A stretch of 64,000 nt of DNA from Hymenobacter psychrotolerans DSM 18569 (GTDB lineage: Bacteria > Bacteroidota > Bacteroidia > Cytophagales > Hymenobacteraceae). The notes under the pieces are model-generated. The model did not search any database and was not told where the DNA came from. It saw only the letters and a program-made list of their open reading frames with translations. The position numbers and the translations under genes were made by a program. Below are positions 62,361 through 64,000 of the stretch, in pieces. Numbering within the stretch: position 1 is the first letter of the stretch; each line of letters begins with the position of its first letter. Where the stretch lies: assembly GCF_900142395.1 (NCBI RefSeq), contig NZ_FRAS01000006.1:62001-126000 (forward strand), written 5' to 3'.

Positions 62361-62370
62361 CTCCGCAGCT

Positions 62371-62706
62371 ATGAAAATGCTACACAAATTTCAGCGGGTT
62401 GTTGCGGCCTGCATGCTCACGGTGATGCTCTTTGCCGCATCCATCCAAAACACCGTAGCCCTGGGCTCCTACACCCAGATAACGGCGCCTCAGGCCGCTA
62501 ACATGGAGCTGGAGCAGGCGGCCTTCCCGGCCGTGGCGGCAGTGGCCTTTGGCGTGGTAGTGGTGGGCGCCTTTGCCTATGGCGTGTACACGGGCTACCG
62601 CGAAGCAGCTGGCGGCAACAACAATGAGGTAATCAGCGCCCACCTGCTCGAGTCGTATAAGAGCACTGATTTCTCGGAGTTTGATATGAAAGCTGCGGCT
62701 ATCTAA
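62371..62706 (+). CDS. Small secreted protein with glycine-zipper helix, paralogue B
   Basis: A 111-residue paralogue 10 bases downstream of the first, surely co-transcribed. Signal peptide VVAACMLTVMLFAASIQNTVA, then LGSYTQITAPQAANMELEQA, a hydrophobic helix (about 51-70; FPAVAAVAFGVVVVGAFAYG), a linker with GGNNNEVISAHLLE, and the shared motif SYKSTDFSEFD near the C-terminus. There is no Cys in the predicted mature part. The pair could form a two-peptide pore as class IIb bacteriocins do, but this is inference from pattern only. Confidence 0.65.
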   Translation: MKMLHKFQRVVAACMLTVMLFAASIQNTVALGSYTQITAPQAANMELEQAAFPAVAAVAFGVVVVGAFAYGVYTGYREAAGGNNNEVISAHLLESYKSTDFSEFDMKAAAI

Positions 62707-63147
62707 CACACTGTGCTGGGTAGGCCTCCCCGACCGGGAAGGGTTCCGGAAGCTTACTCTGCGCATTTCATTTTTTGTCATTTCGTGGGCCACCACCGAA
62801 AGCTCTGGCACTTTTCAGGGTTGATGGTACGGCTCCCGGCTGCCGGTTGCGTCTGGCATTGCAGAGCCGGCATAGTCAGCGAGGGCTAAACCGCTGATTT
62901 GATGCCTGTAGGCTCGCCGCACTCACAGAAACGGCTGTTGCAGCCGGGAGCCCTGGCGGGCTCACCGAACCCATGCATACCCAGGCACAGCGTTGCTCAG
63001 CTGCGTCGCAGTTCAGCGAGGCTGTGCCTGTAGCATCGGGGTTGCCCCGTTGCCCCTCCTTCACACTACCAGCTTCACGGAAATATACCACGCCCGTCTG
63101 TTTGCGCAGGCAGGTGCTGCGCAGTCCGTGTGCCGTGTTTTTTCACC
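62707..63147. other. Intergenic region without recognisable features
   Basis: About 440 GC-rich bases between the small secreted genes and the DUF5819 gene. A weak inverted repeat is seen around 62722-62757 (GGAAGGGTTCCGGAAGCTTA). No ORF, terminator with T-tract or promoter box is convincing, so I cannot say whether the two parts share a transcript. Confidence 0.4.
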
Positions 63148-63873
63148 ATGCTGCGTGCTATGAAACCAACCTCTGCCTTCCGCTTCCTTCTTTCCAAATA
63201 CTCCACCCCGGTACTGCACACCGTGCTGACGCTGGTGCTGGTGGGCCATTTCACGGTGGTGGCGTTCAGTATGCTGCCCGCCAACCCTATCAGCCACCAA
63301 TACAAATACCAAATCCAGGGGTACATGAATCCGTGGTTTTCGCAGACCTGGAACCTGTTTGCCCCCAATCCAATTGCCTCCAACCAGCGCCTGCTGTTTC
63401 AATATCAGATTTTCCAGAAAGGGGAGCCGCGGCTTTCCGGCTGGGTTGATGTGGTGGAGCCACTCACAGACCTCAAAAAAGTAAGCTACTGGTCGCCGGT
63501 TCAGCGCGTTCTGAAGCACATTTCCGCCTCCACCAATGAGGTGATTGAGACCCAGAACAAGGCCATCAAGTTTGCGACCCGCCAGGACACGCTGGCGCAG
63601 GACACTGCCAAAACCCGCCGGTTCCTGCGCGGAGTCATTGCCCAGTCGTCGGGGCACCGGGCCATTATGCAGTACTCGCGGCACACGTTCCGGCGGATGT
63701 GCCAGGCGCATCCGTCGTGGGCCGGCGCCGACTCCGTGCTGGTGACGTACCGCGTGCTGAACCAGGAATTTCCGCGCTTTTCCAAGCGGGAAACAGACTA
63801 CTTCAACGAGAAGAATTCCCGGTATTCTCACCTGACCAGCGAGGCGTATCCGTTGCGCCTGGCGCTCCGCTAA
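63148..63873 (+). CDS. DUF5819 family membrane-anchored protein
   Basis: A 241-residue protein with one N-terminal membrane helix (about 23-42; VLHTVLTLVLVGHFTVVAFS) and a periplasmic domain that starts with LPANPISHQYKYQIQGYMNP and the DUF5819 hallmark WFSQTWNLFAPNPIASNQRL. The Trp-x-x-Phe-x-x-x-Pro pattern and layout recall SdpA of Bacillus, which helps mature the SDP toxin. The next gene, 32 bases on, looks like an HTTM/SdpB-type protein. ATG 63148 is used; ATG 63160 (MKPTSAFRF) is an equal candidate. Confidence 0.78.
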   Translation: MLRAMKPTSAFRFLLSKYSTPVLHTVLTLVLVGHFTVVAFSMLPANPISHQYKYQIQGYMNPWFSQTWNLFAPNPIASNQRLLFQYQIFQKGEPRLSGWVDVVEPLTDLKKVSYWSPVQRVLKHISASTNEVIETQNKAIKFATRQDTLAQDTAKTRRFLRGVIAQSSGHRAIMQYSRHTFRRMCQAHPSWAGADSVLVTYRVLNQEFPRFSKRETDYFNEKNSRYSHLTSEAYPLRLALR

Positions 63874-63905
63874 TCTCTTAGTTGGCCACCTCTACTTCCT
63901 ACGCC

Positions 63906-64000
63906 ATGTTTCCTACTTCTGATTTGCTACGCAATTCTATCGGGCTGTCGGTTTTCCGGTGCCTGCTGGCAGCCCTGATCATGAAAAACATGATTTTTTA
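63906..64000 (+). CDS. Start of an HTTM/SdpB-like membrane protein (cut by window end)
   Basis: Only 31 codons are visible. They read MFPTSDLLRNSIGLSVFRCL, then LAALIMKNMIF: an N-terminal amphipathic part and the beginning of a first membrane helix, like the start of HTTM-domain proteins (the group that includes SdpB and vitamin K-dependent carboxylase-like proteins). Its place right after a DUF5819 gene supports this call, but the diagnostic part is outside the window. Confidence 0.5.
   Translation, partial: MFPTSDLLRNSIGLSVFRCLLAALIMKNMIF

Overview
The window looks like chromosome of a high-GC Bacteroidota, most likely a Hymenobacter-type member of the Cytophagales. The grounds are promoter elements of the TAnnTTTG type, a SusC/SusD/SusE locus, a type IX secretion regulator (PorX) together with a secreted enzyme ending in a T9SS sorting domain, the LpxC-FabZ fusion typical of the phylum, and family matches throughout. 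The genus is inferred. No rRNA, tRNA, phage, transposase or CRISPR array was recognised.

Layout. 1-7.7 kb: end of a GIN-domain protein, an SDR, the lipid-transport pair mlaE-mlaF, a bacillithiol-transferase-like protein, a BFN-domain protein, etfB-etfA, a TPR protein, and a broken response regulator whose tail resembles a histidine-kinase end. 8-21.7 kb: a TPR sensor kinase, an M28 peptidase, a META lipoprotein, pyruvate carboxylase, an OmpA-type protein, an atypical SDR, a TetR/ABC1-kinase pair, a dienelactone hydrolase interrupted by one in-frame amber codon, and an Mpo1-like protein. 21.8-31.9 kb (minus strand): an aromatic amino acid block, trpE-G-D-C-F-B-A plus DAHP synthase, followed by two aromatic amino acid hydroxylase paralogues. 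The trp operon and both hydroxylases each carry a short leader peptide and an intrinsic terminator ending just before the start codon. The leaders hold three consecutive Trp codons, a cluster of five Tyr codons, and mixed Tyr/Phe codons.

31.9-44.3 kb: an alpha-glucan utilisation locus with an esterase carrying a glycogen-binding-like domain, SusC, SusD, SusE-like protein, a BadF-type sugar kinase and a T9SS-exported GH13 amylase. 44.4-51.6 kb: DUF2279, DUF2027-Smr, M1 peptidase, a miniature TonB-plug protein and porX. 51.9-61.5 kb: an HD hydrolase, lpxD-lpxC/fabZ-lpxA with an ABC ATPase (lipid A synthesis), an acidic protein, two DUF4197 paralogues, cinA and a DCC-family protein.

62-64 kb: two tandem small secreted proteins with Gly/Ala/Val-rich helices and a shared C-terminal motif, then a DUF5819 protein and the first 31 codons of what looks like an HTTM/SdpB-like membrane protein. 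This resembles the layout of the Bacillus SdpABC cannibalism-toxin operon and is the best candidate here for an undescribed system.
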